In this document: positions 1 through 6,323 of the stretch, piece after piece
How the letters are laid out: each line of letters begins with the position of its first letter
Numbering within the stretch: the first letter of the stretch is position 1
Source of the DNA: a virus
Direction: 5' to 3' (one strand)
DNA length: 38,014 nt
Virus record (IMG/VR): IMGVR_UViG_3300008266_000177
Coordinates: 1 to 38,014 of that record
Position numbers and translations under genes: made by a program
Notes under the pieces: model-generated
Database searches by the model: none
Told to the model about the DNA's origin: nothing
Seen by the model: the letters and a program-made list of their open reading frames with translations, nothing else

Positions 1-114
1 CAGTGGCGGTAAGACTTCCTTGAAGGGAGACTTGGGCAACTTCTTCTCAGGTGCTTCGTGGTGGAAGATGGCGGCAAACTCCTTGGGGATGTTCTGGAAG
101 TTCGGCGTGCTTGA
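1..114. repeat. Terminal overlap, left copy
   Basis: These bases are identical to the last 114 bases of the window. Both copies lie inside the DNA polymerase reading frame and join it seamlessly, which is expected when a circular or circularly permuted genome is linearised with a small overlap. The true unit length is therefore 37,900 bp. A packaged direct terminal repeat cutting an essential gene is unlikely. Confidence 0.95.
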
Positions 115-1182
115 CAGTCGACCGGTCCGCGTGCCAACGTTGTGGTCACCAGACGGCGACTTGATTTGGTTCCAAGTCGTGAAGATCAGGCCACCAGATG
201 CGTTGGCTGTGTTGAGCCACGGCTGCATGAAGGTGTTCAAGCAGGTGTTCAGCTGGGTGCGATACTTGAGGACCGCCAGCAGCACCTTGTCCGTGACCCC
301 TTGAAGCAAGGCTTCCTTGTTGGTCTGGAACTTGCCAGTCGGTGTCTTGGGCAGTAGGTCAGGATCAGCCTTGCCAGCATTCACCATGGCTTCAACCAAC
401 TGAGCACCTGAATCGAGGTTGATGTCTGCATCAGCCTTGAGGGTCTTGATGATCCATGCGTCGATCTTGACTCGCCAGTCGTTGTACATGGCCACGTCAT
501 CAGCCAAGCGCTTGTGGTCCATTTGCAGGCCTTGGCGCTCCATCTCAAGCAAGATGGGCATGAGCTGACGCTCGCGGTCGTAGGAGACAAGCATGCCGCG
601 ATCAACGGTCTTCTTCCAGAGCATGTTGAAAATGGCCTCAGTGCGATCCACGTCGCCGTTGGCGTACTTGCCGACGAGGTCGCCAGGTGCGTAGGCGATG
701 TAGCGACCGAAGTAGTGGTCTGAGCTCTTGGACTTGCTGATCTTGACGCCTTTGACCGGTTGGTTGGCGATGAGCCATTCACCAACAGCGTCCTGCTCGT
801 CAGCTGGCATGTTAAGCAGTCGAGTGGCAGACGGCTTCAGGCCGAGTTCCATCTGGTGCGGATCGTCGAGGAACAGCAGGAACATCGTGTCATGGATCTT
901 GTCCCACGCAGGGATGGGCAGACCAAAATGCACTTCGGCCACGTCAATGTCAAACTTGCCGTTCTGAAAGAGGACGCCGTCCTTGTGCGCCCACGCCTTC
1001 TTCAACTCGGCGGCTCCGTCTGACCAGCAACAGTTGTTGCCAGTAGGATGTCCCCAGGCGAAGTATTTGGACTTCTTGCCAGGATATTTGATGGACACGC
1101 CGACAGGCATGGGAGGGTATTTTGGTCTGCCCTCGATGCCGAATGTTTCAAAGTCAACGGTCACTGGTTTGGGTTGTTTCAT
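1..1182 (-). CDS. Family A DNA polymerase, N-terminal part (3'-5' exonuclease)
   Basis: This is the first 394 codons of a 638-aa replicative DNA polymerase. The gene runs off base 1 and continues at 37900 down to 37166, because the circular genome was opened inside it. The start ATG at 1182 overlaps the stop of the upstream gene (ATGA). The N-terminal half carries the proofreading exonuclease: Exo I VDFET (D10, E12), Exo II around QNGKFDID, and Exo III around YANGDVD. The polymerase palm begins after about residue 400. The length suits a compact phage PolA with no 5'-3' exonuclease domain. It should copy the genome with the primase-helicase, the ligase and perhaps the cysteine-rich protein at 1459-2280. 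The gene heads a tightly overlapping nuclease/helicase run. Confidence 0.95.
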   Translation of the reverse strand, partial: MKQPKPVTVDFETFGIEGRPKYPPMPVGVSIKYPGKKSKYFAWGHPTGNNCCWSDGAAELKKAWAHKDGVLFQNGKFDIDVAEVHFGLPIPAWDKIHDTMFLLFLDDPHQMELGLKPSATRLLNMPADEQDAVGEWLIANQPVKGVKISKSKSSDHYFGRYIAYAPGDLVGKYANGDVDRTEAIFNMLWKKTVDRGMLVSYDRERQLMPILLEMERQGLQMDHKRLADDVAMYNDWRVKIDAWIIKTLKADADINLDSGAQLVEAMVNAGKADPDLLPKTPTGKFQTNKEALLQGVTDKVLLAVLKYRTQLNTCLNTFMQPWLNTANASGGLIFTTWNQIKSPSGDHNVGTRTGRLSSTPNFQNIPKEFAAIFHHEAPEKKLPKSPFKEVLPPL

Positions 1183-1382
1183 GATGCGCCCAGCTCCATG
1201 CGTTCACGGTCAGCGCGGACCTTGTTCAGTCGGCTGTGGATGCGCTTGATGAACTGCTTGCGCTTGCGGCCTTTCAGCTCCTCCTTCAAGAGGGCTTGGC
1301 ACGCAGGCTCATCAGCATCGCGCAGGACGTCGTTCAGAGCCAGCCAAGACTGGAGCGCTGGGTTCGTCACTAGTTTCTTCAT
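1179..1382 (-). CDS. Small conserved-looking phage protein, 67 aa
   Basis: A 67-aa, highly charged and probably all-helical protein with a basic, arginine-rich second half (GRKRKQFIKRIHSRLNK). It overlaps the polymerase start by 4 bases, so the two are translationally coupled. A SD-like CAGGAGC lies 8-9 bases upstream of the ATG. It is the first gene after the leftward terminator at 1401-1440 and therefore starts the polymerase operon. I recognise no named family. The position suggests a replication accessory or nucleic-acid-binding role, which is inference only. Confidence 0.75.
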   Translation of the reverse strand: MKKLVTNPALQSWLALNDVLRDADEPACQALLKEELKGRKRKQFIKRIHSRLNKVRADRERMELGAS

Positions 1383-1400
1383 AATTGGTGCTCCTGAGTC

Positions 1401-1440
1401 AAAAAGGCCCGGCGGCCAAGGTTAGTTGAACACGCCGGGC
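1401..1440 (-). terminator. Rho-independent terminator upstream of the polymerase operon
   Basis: On the minus strand a perfect 8-bp GC-only stem (GCCCGGCG/CGCCGGGC; 1407-1414 with 1433-1440, 18-nt loop) is followed by TTTTT (1405-1401). It lies between the gene ending at 1459 and the small gene starting at 1382. No promoter of the TTTACA type lies between it and the polymerase gene, so it must be leaky, regulated, or bypassed by an unrecognised promoter. Confidence 0.8.
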
Positions 1441-1458
1441 AAAGGCTCCTGCAAAGGA

Positions 1459-2280
1459 TCAGTACTTGCGGGCGCCGCGCTTGGCAACAGGTTTTGCTGC
1501 AGCACGACTGCCGCGCTTCGGAGCCGGTGCGGCTTCCTCGTCGCTCGGCGTGTAAGGGAAGTCGATGGTGGACTTGACTTCCTCGTGGCGCTTCATGATG
1601 GCGCCCATCAGCTCGTCAGGCAGGTTCATGATCGGCTCGAAGACGACCTTAAACTGGCTCTTCGGATCGGGTACGACCTTGACCTTGGTCACGATGCCGA
1701 ACGGCGGGCGACGCAGAGCACCAGCCACCTGCTTGACGAAGCTGGCGTAGCCCTTGACGGACGTGACGGGCAACTTCATGAAGCCAACTGCCGTGGTCTC
1801 GTAGTGATCTTCGTCTTCGTTCAGCTCGAACTTGCCCGCTGCGTTGAACGTACCAGCCGGGATCATGCCCAGACGGCGCGTGTTGCGGCATGCCTTGCCC
1901 TTGCCGACCTCAGCAGTGCCGAATTCGTTCATGGGGCAGCCGGCGCACTGGTCGTGCTGGGCGTTGCCAGCTTCAACGACGATGGTGTGAGGTGCCATGG
2001 TCTTCTCTTCGCGAGCGAAGGCGAAGCAGGTCGGGCCTTGCGGAACGTCCGGATCGTAGCGGCCTTCGTAGAACACGTTCTCGAGGACCGAGTCCAAGAT
2101 GACGACGGCCATCTGGTTGCCGGGAAGCGGAGCATCTTGCCAAGACAGGATTCCGCCCTTGGTGCTGAAGAACTGTCCGCCGCCAGTGTTGGCTTCCATG
2201 CCTGCAGCAACTTCAGCCTGCTTGGCAAGTTCCTCATCCCATTTGACGAGGGCGGTGGTTTGGGTTTTCTTTGTAGCCAT
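1459..2280 (-). CDS. Putative ssDNA-binding or DNA-metabolism protein with Cys cluster
   Basis: A 273-aa protein. The ATG at 2280 is preferred over one two codons upstream because AAGGA is then correctly spaced. The middle contains a Cys cluster (CAGCP about 14 residues before GKGKAC), as in a zinc knuckle. The C-terminal 25 residues are a basic Ala/Pro/Lys/Arg tail (PKRGSRAAAKPVAKRG). It lies between DenV and DNA polymerase in the leftward replication arm. Placement, size, Cys cluster and apparent beta content are compatible with a phage single-stranded DNA-binding protein, but no family motif proves it. The basic tail is unlike the acidic tail of typical SSBs. Treat the function as a hypothesis. 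Confidence 0.6.
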   Translation of the reverse strand: MATKKTQTTALVKWDEELAKQAEVAAGMEANTGGGQFFSTKGGILSWQDAPLPGNQMAVVILDSVLENVFYEGRYDPDVPQGPTCFAFAREEKTMAPHTIVVEAGNAQHDQCAGCPMNEFGTAEVGKGKACRNTRRLGMIPAGTFNAAGKFELNEDEDHYETTAVGFMKLPVTSVKGYASFVKQVAGALRRPPFGIVTKVKVVPDPKSQFKVVFEPIMNLPDELMGAIMKRHEEVKSTIDFPYTPSDEEAAPAPKRGSRAAAKPVAKRGARKY

Positions 2281-2326
2281 GATCATGGTTCCTTAGTGGT
2301 TTGTGTACTAGCACTGCGCTGGTTGA

Positions 2327-2364
2327 AAAGATCAGAACCTTGAGCAGCGCCCCAAGATCCTGAT
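2327..2364 (-). terminator. Weak terminator or processing hairpin between denV and the next gene
   Basis: On the minus strand a 12-bp stem with two G-U wobbles (2331-2342 pairs with 2353-2364, 10-nt loop) is followed by CTTTTC. The short, interrupted U run suggests partial termination or RNA processing. It lies in the 89-bp gap between denV and the cysteine-rich protein gene. Confidence 0.5.
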
Positions 2365-2369
2365 TGACG

Positions 2370-2732
2370 TCAACTTTTCGGCATGCGGTCTGCAATGCGC
2401 TGGCGATTGATCAGCAGGTCGGCCTCAGTGGGCGACCAACTTTGCAACCAACCGTCAGGCACGGAAACTGCTGGGCACTCGGTATGCTGCGGGTTGTAGC
2501 CGCGGCGAATCATCTCAGCCACAAGCTGCTTGAAGCGTTGCTGGCAGTAGCTGAGACGACTGTAGAAGAACTTGACGTGACCTGCACCAAGCGTGTACGT
2601 GTCAGGAGCCGTGACGCCACCGCGCTTGGCGGCAGCTTCGGCCAGTTTGAACACACGCGGCAGCTCGCGGTACTCAGCCACCAGATGCTTCTGATGGAGC
2701 TCCTCGACTGGCACGCAGTTGATGCGGGTCAT
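2370..2732 (-). CDS. denV: Pyrimidine-dimer DNA glycosylase (T4 endonuclease V type)
   Basis: A 120-aa homologue of T4 endonuclease V (DenV), which removes UV-induced pyrimidine dimers by glycosylase/AP-lyase chemistry. The N-terminus aligns with T4 DenV without gaps over the first 29 residues: MTRIN, then AEYRELPRVF. The catalytic N-terminal Thr2 (free after Met removal) and Glu23 are both present, as is the LGAGHVKFFY segment. These fix the start at 2732, since an upstream in-frame extension would bury Thr2. It lies 2 bp after the 131-aa protein gene in the same leftward operon. It is slightly shorter than the 138-aa T4 enzyme at the C-terminus, where the WYKYYGKAIYA dimer-reading tail of T4 is missing. 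Confidence 0.95.
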   Translation of the reverse strand: MTRINCVPVEELHQKHLVAEYRELPRVFKLAEAAAKRGGVTAPDTYTLGAGHVKFFYSRLSYCQQRFKQLVAEMIRRGYNPQHTECPAVSVPDGWLQSWSPTEADLLINRQRIADRMPKS

Positions 2733-2734
2733 GA

Positions 2735-3130
2735 TCAGACCTTGTTGATGGAGACAGACACGGCGTTGAAGTGCTCCACGCCTGGAATTTCCTTGCCCGC
2801 TTCCCAACGCTCCTTGATGGCAGCGTCGGTCAGGCGCTTCTGCATGAGGTCGAAGCTGCCGGTCTTCTTCACGTATTTGTAGAAGGCGTCCCAGTCCTTG
2901 ACCTGAGGAACCTGCTTCGTCACGACAGTGACTCGGGCCAGCTTGCCAGCCACGCCAGATGCCTCTGACTTGGGCAGGTTCTCGATGATGTGGTTTTTGA
3001 GCGCAGACTCTTCCGCAGCAACGGCATCGACTGCTTTCTGCATCTCCAGCCGCTTGTTGCGCAGCTCAAACAGCTTGTCAGCGCAGGCGCCAAGCGCCTT
3101 GGGGAACTTGTATTTGATTTCGGTTGCCAT
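2735..3130 (-). CDS. Conserved-looking phage protein, helical, 131 aa
   Basis: The first gene behind promoter P3. The ATG at 3130 (MATEIKYKF) is preceded by CTGAGGAG and is preferred over an in-frame start six codons upstream. Residues 10-60 look like a helical hairpin or coiled coil (ADKLFELRNKRLEMQKAV). A small alpha/beta part follows (KLARVTVVTKQVP, WDAFYKYV, PGVEHFNAVSVSI). The layout is somewhat reminiscent of Gam-like nuclease inhibitors, but I cannot confirm that. It shares a transcript with DenV, which suggests a DNA metabolism or protection role. Confidence 0.75.
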   Translation of the reverse strand: MATEIKYKFPKALGACADKLFELRNKRLEMQKAVDAVAAEESALKNHIIENLPKSEASGVAGKLARVTVVTKQVPQVKDWDAFYKYVKKTGSFDLMQKRLTDAAIKERWEAGKEIPGVEHFNAVSVSINKV

Positions 3131-3156
3131 GTGATAACTCCTCAGCAAGTTGGTTG

Positions 3157-3173
3157 CGGTCGTTGTTTGACCG
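3157..3173 (-). other. 5'-terminal RNA hairpin of the P3 transcript
   Basis: On the minus strand CGGTC, a 7-nt loop and GACCG form a hairpin whose first base is next to the transcript start predicted from P3 (about 3174). The P4 transcript carries an equivalent hairpin in the same position with a different loop and longer stem, so structure rather than sequence is kept. Such 5' stems usually protect mRNA from 5'-dependent decay. Confidence 0.6.
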
Positions 3174-3180
3174 TGATTAG

Positions 3181-3222
3181 ATTCTAGAGTGAAATTGCCG
3201 TGCTGTAAACAGGTAATTTCAA
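3181..3222 (-). promoter_or_regulatory. Leftward sigma70-type promoter P3
   Basis: Minus strand: -35 TTTACA (3209-3204), 17-bp spacer, -10 TAGAAT (3186-3181), giving a start near 3174. TTGAAA lies 7 bp upstream of the -35 (3222-3217), in the same place as in P2 and P4. The 17-mer overlapping and following the -10 (3167-3183) is identical to the one in P4 (33921-33937). Confidence 0.85.
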
Positions 3223-3420
3223 CTAATTTGGAAGCTGTCCGCCCGTTGTGATGTCGATGACAGCAGCATCGAGAGCCTCGCGGATGGTAGGAGCCACGGC
3301 CATGCGGTCCTCATAGTGGCAAACCCAACGTTCATCCCAACCATTGGGCCCAAGTACGTCATGGCGTGAAATGCAAAGACCATACTTGCCGATGGCGTCA
3401 AGGAGCTCAGTGTCAGTCAT
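3223..3420 (-). CDS. Small protein of unknown function, 65 aa
   Basis: A 65-aa protein that overlaps the ligase stop by 4 bases (ATGA) and is the last gene before promoter P3. Its sequence (ISRHDVLG, DERWVCHYEDR, then a helix EALDAAVID) resembles short phage proteins with a beta-hairpin plus helix that occur among early genes. I recognise no defined family. The lack of separation from the ligase gene implies co-translation. Confidence 0.75.
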   Translation of the reverse strand: MTDTELLDAIGKYGLCISRHDVLGPNGWDERWVCHYEDRMAVAPTIREALDAAVIDITTGGQLPN

Positions 3421-4289
3421 GACATGTCCTTAGGGTCACGGAAGCCGAGGAACACAGGGAAGCGTGGCTTGTCTTTCACGCCCACTGGCTGAGACTTGTA
3501 CTTCACAAGCTTGCCAATCAGGTTGTCGCCATGCTTCCAGAAGTTCTCGCGCTGGGCTGCGGTGAAGCCGGTTCCAATCTCAAACTCCACGCCGGTCTTC
3601 AGATCCTTGACCATGAAGGCACCGAGCACCTGGGCTCCACGCATGCCAGACTTCTTGCTGCTCCGTTCAAGATGGCCCAGCTCATTGCGCACTGCCTCGT
3701 TGGTGTTGGTCTGCTGCTCAGTGAAGCCGATGATCTTGGCCTCGGCGTCGACGAAACGTTTCAGCTTCAGCAAAAACTCCTCACAAGCCGTGGACCTGCC
3801 TTGCTTGTACGGGCCATCGGGGCAGCGCAGCATGATGCCTTCATAGCCGAGTTCGAGATAGTCCTGTTCGTACTTCAGCAGCTCAGCTTGGTTGTTGACC
3901 GTGTGATGAGGTACGTCTTCGCACGCCATCTGCTTCTTGATCCGACGGCACGCAGTATGGAAGCGGCGGGCAAAGCCACCGTCTTCCGTGAAGTCGTCAA
4001 ACACCCAGAACGAAACATCAGGACGGCCCTCGATGCTCATGACGCCAGAGGTGGTCTGAGTGTAGACATCCTCTGCGCTGGCGTCGCCAACGATCAACTC
4101 GCCGTCGAGGCCGTTCAGCTCAGGCCGGCCAAAGAGGTGTTGCACGTGCTTGTTGGGGATCGGCTTCAACGAGCGACTCATGGCCACGCCATCGATGATG
4201 AGGCAGCGCACGCCGTCCAACTTTGGACTAAGAAGCAAAGGGTAGGTGAGACGCTGGGCATCGGTGGCCGCAGCAAGCATTGGTTTCAT
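3417..4289 (-). CDS. ATP-dependent DNA ligase
   Basis: A 290-aa minimal ATP-dependent ligase that seals nicks and Okazaki fragments. The nucleotidyltransferase motif I is SPKLDGVR with the adenylated Lys23. Further motifs are DGELIVG, FWVFDDF, YEGIMLR (motif IV) and LLKLKRF (motif V). An OB-fold domain follows (about 200-290, with AQVLGAFMVKD and GKLVKYKSQ). The size is close to short phage ligases and well below the 359 aa of T7 ligase. It is part of the leftward replication arm. Confidence 0.95.
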   Translation of the reverse strand: MKPMLAAATDAQRLTYPLLLSPKLDGVRCLIIDGVAMSRSLKPIPNKHVQHLFGRPELNGLDGELIVGDASAEDVYTQTTSGVMSIEGRPDVSFWVFDDFTEDGGFARRFHTACRRIKKQMACEDVPHHTVNNQAELLKYEQDYLELGYEGIMLRCPDGPYKQGRSTACEEFLLKLKRFVDAEAKIIGFTEQQTNTNEAVRNELGHLERSSKKSGMRGAQVLGAFMVKDLKTGVEFEIGTGFTAAQRENFWKHGDNLIGKLVKYKSQPVGVKDKPRFPVFLGFRDPKDMS

Positions 4290-4307
4290 AGTGGCACCTC
4301 GACGATG

Positions 4308-4784
4308 TCAATCTGCTTGGTCTGCTTGTCCTTGAACACTGCCAGACTGGGCGGTGCTTTGAACCCCATCACCTTGGCCAGAATGACTGGCAGTTGCTTG
4401 GGTACCAGATACGCGACCAGCTGAGTGGTCGATGGATTCCTGGGCATGACTGAACTCCTTCTTCATGTAGTATTTCAAACTGACCCGCATCGCCGCTTCA
4501 CGCAAGCGACTTGGGCTGCACAATTTCATGGCCTCGAAGCCGATAGCCAGCAGCGTCTCAAGCTCAGACCGTTCCTCATCGCCCCAGCCGATCAGTTCAG
4601 CGATGCATTCCTGCAAGCGCTTGTCCTTCAACTTCGAGGCGGCCTCAGCCAAGTACTCCAGATCCTCGCGGCTCAGGTTGCCGCGTCCACGCACGATGGC
4701 CGTCGAGCGGTTCGTGTAGTAGACCAGCAACGACTCGAAGTACTCGCGGCTGCCGACCTGCACGGCCTTGGGCTTCTTAGGCAT
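4308..4784 (-). CDS. Unknown helical protein with disordered tail, 158 aa
   Basis: The start at 4784 (MPKKPKAV) is chosen because GGAGG lies 8 bases upstream; a longer in-frame extension has no such site. Residues 15-110 look helical, with segments such as DLEYLAEAASKLKDKRLQECIAEL and a later LKYYMKKEF. The last 45 residues are a low-complexity Ser/Gln/Gly/Ala tail with almost no hydrophobic residues. The gene overlaps the mini-DnaJ by 8 bases and precedes the ligase by 18. No family recognised. Confidence 0.7.
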   Translation of the reverse strand: MPKKPKAVQVGSREYFESLLVYYTNRSTAIVRGRGNLSREDLEYLAEAASKLKDKRLQECIAELIGWGDEERSELETLLAIGFEAMKLCSPSRLREAAMRVSLKYYMKKEFSHAQESIDHSAGRVSGTQATASHSGQGDGVQSTAQSGSVQGQADQAD

Positions 4785-5055
4785 GACCTGAACCTCCACA
4801 CACCTGGCATGGCATATCGATCGAGGACCAGCCAGCTGTCTGAGTGACCTTGCCGCTGCCGTTGCAAGTCGCACAGGGCTTAGGCTGACTGGCTTCTTCC
4901 ATGGCCGCCTTGTAGGCCTTGCGGATCGTGTTGAACTCCACGGAGTTGCCTCCGCGGTCTGGGTGGTGGATCATGCAGAGCTCCCGCCATTTCGCCTTGA
5001 CCTCGTCAGGCGTCGCGGTATCAGGAAGACCCAGAGTCGCGAAAGCTTTGCTCAT
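4777..5055 (-). CDS. Mini-DnaJ: J domain plus CxxCxGxG zinc motifs
   Basis: A 92-aa protein that joins a short J domain (residues 3-53) with the DnaK-stimulating HPD tripeptide at 31-33 to two CxxCxGxG motifs (C61/C64 and C83/C86), enough for one zinc site. DnaJ has four such motifs plus substrate-binding domains, which are missing here. It probably recruits host DnaK to a phage target such as a replication complex, as lambda replication does through host DnaJ. Its start overlaps the stop of the membrane protein gene (ATGA). Confidence 0.9.
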   Translation of the reverse strand: MSKAFATLGLPDTATPDEVKAKWRELCMIHHPDRGGNSVEFNTIRKAYKAAMEEASQPKPCATCNGSGKVTQTAGWSSIDMPCQVCGGSGHA

Positions 5056-5213
5056 TTGATCAAGTCCCAGCCGATCATGAAGAAGACCCAGAGGAGCTTC
5101 AGGACGAAGCCCAGGACTGGCAGCAGGATGAACCCGATGACCAGACCAAGACCCCAGCCAAGAATCTCCTTGACCCAGTCGACCCAGGTGTAGAGGTAGC
5201 GACTACGCCTCAT
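5052..5213 (-). CDS. Small membrane protein, 53 aa
   Basis: A 53-aa protein, more than half hydrophobic, with one long or two short membrane segments (about residues 17-47: GLVIGFILLPVLGFVLKLL, then VFFMIGW). The short basic N-terminus MRRSR suggests the N-terminus stays in the cytoplasm. The start at 5213 is supported by GAGGTG 5 bases upstream and by tight overlaps with both neighbours. Upstream extension of the frame is low-complexity Arg/Ser/Pro sequence antisense to nothing useful and is rejected. The function is unknown. Its place among early genes argues against a role in lysis and for a membrane or host-takeover role. Confidence 0.75.
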   Translation of the reverse strand: MRRSRYLYTWVDWVKEILGWGLGLVIGFILLPVLGFVLKLLWVFFMIGWDLIK

Positions 5214-5460
5214 TGAGCACCTCGTCGAGCTTGTTGGCGTACCAGATGGCCTTGCGGTTGTCTTCGACCGAGCTGTCCTTCTTGCCCAGGCGCCACTGAT
5301 ACTTGATGACTTGGCCGCGCAGGAAACCGATGAACTGCTCCTTGCCCAGGGCGGCACGGATTGCATCGATGCACTCGACCCCGTTGTCGGTCTCGGCGTA
5401 GTGAGGCGGGTGGTTGACCATGTCCTTGGCAGGAGCCGGCTTAGTGATCTTGCGTTGCAT
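5203..5460 (-). CDS. DUF3310 protein (T7 gp1.7-related nucleotide kinase domain)
   Basis: An 85-aa protein. The region after residue 14 (NHPPHYAETDNGVECIDAI, then FLRGQVIKYQWRLGKKD and DNRKAIWYANKLDEVL) is the DUF3310 signature. In T7 the same domain occurs in gp1.7, a novel dGMP/dTMP kinase. Here it exists alone, without the T7 N-terminal region. The start at 5460 lies inside the end of thyX (20-base overlap); longer starts have no coding character. With ThyX just upstream it may phosphorylate dTMP or a modified dNMP, which is inference. Confidence 0.85.
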   Translation of the reverse strand: MQRKITKPAPAKDMVNHPPHYAETDNGVECIDAIRAALGKEQFIGFLRGQVIKYQWRLGKKDSSVEDNRKAIWYANKLDEVLNEA

Positions 5461-6109
5461 CGAGAATCTCCTTGATTGAGGGCATGACATGAAGCAGAGC
5501 CAGCTTGCACATGACGGCAATCTCGCGGTGCTCCTTCTGGGTACCGTTGCCGGCACGGAGTTGGATGTAATGGATCCAGCTGCGAACTGAGCCGGACATG
5601 TAGAGGCGCGATGGTGTCAGGCCTTCGGGCAGGACAGCGCGAGCAACCTCCTTGGCGATTCCCATCTTGAGGGCAGACATGTACACCTCGCTTGTAGCGT
5701 GGGCAATCTCCTCTTGCTTGTATGCCCACCACTTGCGAAGATCGTCGTCCTCGATAGCCAAGCTGTTCTGGCGGTTCGTGGTGTCCTGCATGCGGGCTTC
5801 ACGGATCACCGCGTCATCGACCACAGCAGCGTAACGCTGGCTGAACTCTTGGAAGCTGAAGGACCGATGACGGAGAATCTGACGGGCGATGTCGCGGGTC
5901 GTCTGAATCTCGATGACAGCATGGGCCATCTCGAAGGGCGACCAGTGGTGGTTGCGCACAAGGTAGTTGAGCAGACGAGGAGCCGTTTCGTGGTTGGCCT
6001 GATTGGCAGGGTTCGAGACCCGTGCGCAGTAGGCCACCAGCTCCTCGCCCGTCTGAACACCTTCCAGCTCAATCGGCTGGGTGAACGCGATCAGACGGAC
6101 TTGGTTCAT
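5441..6109 (-). CDS. thyX: Flavin-dependent thymidylate synthase ThyX
   Basis: A 222-aa ThyX that makes dTMP from dUMP using methylene-tetrahydrofolate, FAD and NADPH. The ThyX signature RHRxxSxxxxSxRY is complete (RHRSFSFQEFSQRY, residues 80-93) and the upstream TTRDIARQIL helix is typical. The C-terminal part has the substrate-binding region RSWIHYIQLR. It overlaps the 71-aa gene upstream (ATGA) and DUF3310 downstream. The genome also has a ThyA-family gene at 29916-30698, so ThyX is probably the real thymidylate synthase of this phage. Confidence 0.96.
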   Translation of the reverse strand: MNQVRLIAFTQPIELEGVQTGEELVAYCARVSNPANQANHETAPRLLNYLVRNHHWSPFEMAHAVIEIQTTRDIARQILRHRSFSFQEFSQRYAAVVDDAVIREARMQDTTNRQNSLAIEDDDLRKWWAYKQEEIAHATSEVYMSALKMGIAKEVARAVLPEGLTPSRLYMSGSVRSWIHYIQLRAGNGTQKEHREIAVMCKLALLHVMPSIKEILDATQDH

Positions 6110-6321
6110 TCTGCTGCGTCCTTTGCGTCAGTCTCGGCGCACAAGGTGTTGACGAACTCGAGCAGTTCAGCCTTCGCGACTGGGATGTCGGTCTGCTCAA
6201 TCTCGACGTCCTTCTTTTTGCAGTCGAGCTGCTCAACCAGTGCATCGCGGGTGGCGCGAGCATCGGCATTCGTGGCGGCGTAACGCTTGGCACCAGGGCT
6301 AGTGACGAGGTAGCAACGCAT
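6106..6321 (-). CDS. Unknown small protein, 71 aa
   Basis: A 71-aa acidic alpha/beta protein beginning MRCYLVTS with a helical middle (NADARATRDALVEQL) and an acidic end (TLCAETDAKDAAE). It lies between the MazG-like hydrolase (2-bp gap) and thyX (4-base overlap) in an operon of nucleotide genes. I recognise no family. It may be a small partner of its neighbours, but there is no direct evidence. Confidence 0.75.
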   Translation of the reverse strand: MRCYLVTSPGAKRYAATNADARATRDALVEQLDCKKKDVEIEQTDIPVAKAELLEFVNTLCAETDAKDAAE

Positions 6322-6323
6322 GA

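Noticed and set aside
1-114. Interpretation of the terminal redundancy as a packaged direct terminal repeat
   Set aside because: It falls inside the essential polymerase frame at an arbitrary place; a packaged repeat would normally lie in a non-coding region.
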